Shown here: in pieces, positions 34,097 through 36,988 of the stretch
Layout of the letters: each line of letters starts with the position of its first letter
How positions within the stretch are numbered: position 1 is the first letter of the stretch
NCBI GenBank assembly: GCA_010672965.1
Contig: JAAHFN010000065.1
Location: 1 to 36,988, forward strand
DNA: 36,988 nucleotides
Direction: 5' to 3'
Source of the DNA: Oscillatoria sp. SIO1A7
GTDB lineage: Bacteria; Cyanobacteriota; Cyanobacteriia; Cyanobacteriales; Laspinemataceae
Notes under the pieces: model-generated
What the model saw: only the letters and a program-made list of their open reading frames with translations
What the model was told of the DNA's origin: nothing
Databases searched by the model: none
Position numbers and translations under genes: made by a program

Positions 34097-34396
34097 GGCA
34101 TTGGGCATGGGGCATTGGGCATTGGGCATTGGGCATTGGAGTGTGGGGACTGTGGGGAGTGTGGGGACTGTGGGGACTGTGGGGACTGTGGGGACTGTGG
34201 GGGGAGAGAGATAATTTTCCGCATCCTTCTCCATCTCTCCCATTCCTCCCACCCTTCTCCATCTCTCCCATTCCTCCCACCCTTCCCCATCTCTCCCAAT
34301 GCCCAATGCCCATCTCTCCCAATGCCCATCTCTCCCAATGCCCCATGCCCCATGCCCAACTTAAAACTCAAAACTTAAAAATTTAAAAATTTAAAA
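34097..34396. repeat. Inverted gggcattggg arrays flanking tgtggggac and ccattcctcccaccc arrays
   Basis: gggcattgggcatggggcat units at 34097-34140 face their complement (aatgccccatgccccatgcc) at 34335-34362. Inside are tgtggggac units (34141-34201) and ctctcccattcctcccaccc units. The whole can fold into a long imperfect hairpin at the leuB 3' end. aaaactcaaaacttaaaa units lead up to the next start codon. Confidence 0.85.
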
Positions 34397-35260
34397 ATGT
34401 GGGATAAAATAGCAACGCATATTTCCCAAATAACGGGAGAAAATTTTGCAATAGCCGATCGCCGTTCTGTAGGAGGAGGCTGCATCAATCAGGGTTATCG
34501 CCTTTCTGGGGAAAAGCAAAACTATTTTGTTAAGCTCAATCGAGCCTCGGAATTAGAAATGTTCGAGGCCGAGGCTCTGGGAGTGCGGCAAATGTGGGAA
34601 ACCAAAACTATCCGCGTGCCCCGGCCTATTTGTACCGGGACGGCGGGAAACTCTGCTTATATAGTTTTGGAGTGGATTGACTTAGGCGATCGCGGCAATA
34701 CGGAAACCGCCAAAGAGATGGGGCGCAAGCTAGCTCAGTTGCATCGCAGGGCAATTAAGGACAAATTTGGTTGGGATAGGAATAATACTATTGGTTCGAC
34801 AACCCAAATTAATACTTGGACTGGAGATTGGGCGGAATTCTGGGAGAAACACCGGATTGGCTATCAGTTGCAACTAGCCAAGCGTCGCGGAGGTGACTTT
34901 CCCAAGGGGCAGCGCTTGCTGGAGGCGATTCCAGAACTGCTCTCGGGTCGCGAGCCAGAAGCTTCTCTGGTTCATGGGGATTTATGGGGCGGCAATGCTT
35001 CCTTTACTCCCGAAGGCGAGCCGGTGATTTTTGACCCGGCTACTTATTATGGCGATCGCGAAGTAGATATCGCCATGACAGAGCTTTTTGGCGGTTTTTC
35101 TCCTGCTTTTTATCGGGGCTACAACGAAGCTTGGCCTCTCGATTCCGGCTACGAGCGCCGCAAAATACTCTATAACCTCTATCATATTATCAATCACTTC
35201 AATCTCTTCGGCAGCGGTTATGCCTCCCAGGCCAACCGGATGATAGATCGACTTGTATAA
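34397..35260 (+). CDS. Fructosamine/ketosamine-3-kinase family protein
   Basis: A 287-residue protein kinase-like small-molecule kinase. It shows the glycine-rich start SVGGGCINQGYRL, the ATP lysine in NYFVKLN, the hinge IVLEWIDLG, the catalytic loop LVHGDLWGGN (Asp near 195) and the metal aspartate in VIFDPATYYGDREVDIAMTE. These are the FN3K/YniA features; the enzymes phosphorylate sugar-lysine adducts and begin deglycation of proteins. Length is typical. There is no visible ribosome site: the start lies in an A/T-rich repeat. The neighbouring leuB is probably not functionally linked. Confidence 0.92.
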   Translation: MWDKIATHISQITGENFAIADRRSVGGGCINQGYRLSGEKQNYFVKLNRASELEMFEAEALGVRQMWETKTIRVPRPICTGTAGNSAYIVLEWIDLGDRGNTETAKEMGRKLAQLHRRAIKDKFGWDRNNTIGSTTQINTWTGDWAEFWEKHRIGYQLQLAKRRGGDFPKGQRLLEAIPELLSGREPEASLVHGDLWGGNASFTPEGEPVIFDPATYYGDREVDIAMTELFGGFSPAFYRGYNEAWPLDSGYERRKILYNLYHIINHFNLFGSGYASQANRMIDRLV

Positions 35261-35345
35261 GGGAATTGGGAATTGGGAATTGGGAATTGGGAATTGGGAA
35301 TTGGGCATGTTCGCATTGGGCATTGGGGGTGTAAGGGCGTAGGGG
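35261..35345. repeat. gggaattgggaattggg array after the kinase gene
   Basis: Units of ggaattg (35261-35306) passing into gggcatgttcgcattgggca. Starts right after the stop codon. Same word family as at 10885-10960 in the opposite sense. Confidence 0.85.
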
Positions 35346-35406
35346 CGACAGCATTCCCGAGACAGTTTTTGATCCATAGCAAAAATTATTGTATTGGAAT
35401 GCTTCG

Positions 35407-35534
35407 CCCCAGAAACTCATGCAGGAAGGAGCGATCGCCTATAAAACAGCCCCAGAAACTCATGCAGGAAGGAGCGATCGCCTATAAAACAGCCCCAGAA
35501 ACTCATGCAGGAAGGAGCGATCGCCTATAAAATA
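35407..35534. repeat. Three direct 43-bp repeats, each with a HIP1 site
   Basis: Copies at 35407-35449, 35450-35492 and 35493-35534, of ccccagaaactcatgcagga followed by aggagcgatcgcctataaaa. Head-to-tail without spacers. Each contains GCGATCGC and aggaaggag. The last copy ends a little early. Confidence 0.93.
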
Positions 35535-35599
35535 AAACAGACTAAAATCCTTACCCCGCTCTGGTCTTAGATTTATACAGCAAGCCCTAAATATAGCGC

Positions 35600-35746
35600 T
35601 ATAGCAGTTCTCAAATTGGTGTAAGGTTATCTGGGGCGAAGCATCCCAGTATGAGAATTCCCGTTCGGAGCTAAGAGATTGTCTCGGGGATGCTGTCGCC
35701 CCTACGTTGATGCATTACCACATTACACTTATTTGAAAAACGCTAT
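35600..35746. repeat. Family-2 MITE-like element
   Basis: Left end tatagcagttctcaaattgg, right end atttgaaaaacgctata. The interior cgaagcatcccagtatgaga is inverted relative to the copy at 22690-22840. aaaactcaaaactc units follow at 35777-35813. Confidence 0.78.
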
Positions 35747-35806
35747 AAATCTAGAAACTTGCGTAAGTCCTGTTTAATTCAAAACTCAAAACTCAAAACT
35801 CAAAAC

Positions 35807-36799
35807 TCAAAACTGTCCCTCTGTCCCCCTGTCCCCTTGTCCCCCTCTCCCTCCTGTCCCATCTAGCTCCGCCCGCCGCGTTCGTAATTGAATTTCTTCG
35901 AGTAACTTGCGATTGACCGCCATGAGGTCGGCGACCAAACCCAAAATCCACAATTGAAAGCCCATTAGCATCAGAATTGCCGCCAGAATCAGGCTGGGAA
36001 TTCTGGTTCTCTCGGTGCCGAGCAAAAAATATATCAGCCAGCGTACCCCCAAACCAAACCCGACGCTAAAGGGAATGCTCCCCAGAATCATAAAGAATCT
36101 GAGGGGTTTGTAGGTCATAAAGATTCTAAAAATAGTGAAAATCGATCGCTGGATATAGACGGGAATGCTTTTCACCAATCGCGAGGGGCGCAAATATCCA
36201 TTCGTCCGTATGGGCACAGAGGTAATCGCCATCCCTTTCTGGCCGGCTTGAATAATAGTTTCTAAAGTATAGGTATATTGATTAAAGACGTTAAACTGCA
36301 TGGCTGCCGAGCGGCTAAAGGCGCGAAAGCCGCTGGGAGCGTCGGGGATATTGGTGTTGCTGGCAATGCGCACGACCCAACTACCAAGTTTTTGCAGGAT
36401 TTTTTTCACAGGGGAGAAATGTTCTATTTGGGAGATTGGACGTTCTCCTATGACTATTTCCGCTTCTCCGAGCAGAATTGGCTGAATTAGCTTGGGAATG
36501 TCGGCGGCGCAATATTGGTTGTCGGCGTCGGTGTTGACAATAATATCGGCACCAGCTTTGAGGGCTGTTTCTATAGCAGCCATAAACGCTTTGGCCAAAC
36601 CTTGATTCGTGGGGAAGCTAACTATGTAATCGACTTTGCAGGCTTTGGCTACTTCTACCGTGCGATCGCGACTGCCATCATCCACCACCAGCCATTCTAT
36701 TTTATCTATTCCCGGCAGTTGGCGCGGCAATTCCTGTAGGGTCAAGCCCAAGGTTGCTTCTTCGTTGTAACAGGGAATGCAGATAATCAGCTTAGTCAT
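35807..36799 (-). CDS. Family 2 glycosyltransferase (polyprenyl-phosphate glycosyltransferase-like)
   Basis: A 330-residue membrane-associated transferase. The N-terminal GT-A domain shows IICIPCYNEEATL, VVDDGSRDRT, the metal motif NTDADNQY and the acceptor region DAPSGFRAFSR. Two C-terminal hydrophobic segments (about 240-262, FFMILGSIPFSVGFGLGV, and 270-300) anchor it. This fits DPM1/GtrB-like enzymes that load a sugar onto a polyprenyl phosphate. ATG 36799 (MTKLIICIP) is chosen; the open frame further upstream is heptamer-repeat DNA. The last ~17 residues (GTGGRGGQGDRGTEGQF) come from gtccccctgtcccc repeats. Confidence 0.92.
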   Translation of the reverse strand: MTKLIICIPCYNEEATLGLTLQELPRQLPGIDKIEWLVVDDGSRDRTVEVAKACKVDYIVSFPTNQGLAKAFMAAIETALKAGADIIVNTDADNQYCAADIPKLIQPILLGEAEIVIGERPISQIEHFSPVKKILQKLGSWVVRIASNTNIPDAPSGFRAFSRSAAMQFNVFNQYTYTLETIIQAGQKGMAITSVPIRTNGYLRPSRLVKSIPVYIQRSIFTIFRIFMTYKPLRFFMILGSIPFSVGFGLGVRWLIYFLLGTERTRIPSLILAAILMLMGFQLWILGLVADLMAVNRKLLEEIQLRTRRAELDGTGGRGGQGDRGTEGQF

Positions 36800-36808
36800 G
36801 GCATGGCT

Positions 36809-36858
36809 GGGGTGTGGGGTGTAGGGTGTGGGGTGTGGGGTGTAGGGTGTGGGGTGTG
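36809..36858. repeat. Heptamer GGGTGTA/GGGTGTG array before the glycosyltransferase gene
   Basis: Units ggtgtgg/ggtgtag directly upstream of the minus-strand start codon, like the arrays at 15555 and 18545, which also lie directly upstream of minus-strand starts. Confidence 0.88.
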
Positions 36859-36962
36859 GGCCAGACATATTCTGCAATTTCTAGGGTATGGCGGTTATTA
36901 GACATTGTTTTTTACCCCCTGGGTTTCCATTATTATCCCAATACCTTTACGCTTTTGCCTTG

Positions 36963-36988
36963 ATAGCAGTAAGCTTTCAGCTTTCAGC
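36963..36988. repeat. Start of an agctttcagc array, cut by window edge
   Basis: Begins gatagcagtaagctttcag, like the left ends at 8887 and 32279. Confidence 0.6.

Noticed and set aside
35407-35534. CRISPR or iteron array
   Set aside because: Units are head-to-tail without spacers, and no replication gene is adjacent.

Overview
The window looks like chromosomal DNA of a filamentous, probably Oscillatoria-like cyanobacterium. The HIP1 octamer GCGATCGC recurs throughout genes and spacers. The genes are cyanobacterial in flavour: XisH/XisI, a Uma2-family protein, multi-PAS/GAF histidine kinases and a secreted pentapeptide-repeat protein. Spacers are crowded with short-period repeats and palindromic, MITE-like elements. 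The genus is inference. I see no tRNA, rRNA, CRISPR array or intact transposase.

Region 1 (1-10.4 kb) is heavily rearranged. A P-loop GTPase-like gene and a metallophosphoesterase form a coupled pair (1196-1984 and 387-1199). A second copy at 4.0-5.1 kb has an intact GTPase, but its phosphoesterase has lost about 0.6 kb. A third scrap of the same divergent promoter region lies in front of an intact FAD/NAD(P) oxidoreductase (9111-10367). Between these copies lie 3' or internal scraps of iscS, thrS, leuS and an SDR gene, one of them joined at a HIP1 site. Intact genes here are an orphan 260-aa protein, a hotdog-fold protein, an AraC-type regulator, a DltE-like SDR and a 75-aa protein with a strong ribosome binding site.

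Region 2 (10.4-20.7 kb) holds a five-copy repeat block, a Uma2-family protein and cysteine desulfurase IscS. A defence-like block follows: a HerA-type ATPase, then a tightly coupled ABC-type ATPase plus TOPRIM-like protein (PARIS/OLD-like layout), a small winged-helix-like protein with its own promoter, and xisH-xisI. Arrays of the heptamer GGGTGTA/GGGTGTG lie in most spacers of this block (15.5-19.3 kb). A secreted pentapeptide-repeat protein closes the region.

Region 3 (20.7-37 kb) carries pyrB, a GerMN-type lipoprotein whose start codon overlaps the divergent pyrB start, a YdcF/DUF218 membrane protein, two tandem paralogous sensor histidine kinases, leuB, a fructosamine-kinase-family protein and a GT2 glycosyltransferase. 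Both kinases carry insertions made of intergenic-type repeat DNA at the same place in their ATP-binding domain. The lipoprotein linker and the glycosyltransferase tail also consist of such repeat DNA. Repeat DNA turning into protein sequence, and repeat- or HIP1-associated gene shuffling, are the main themes of the window.
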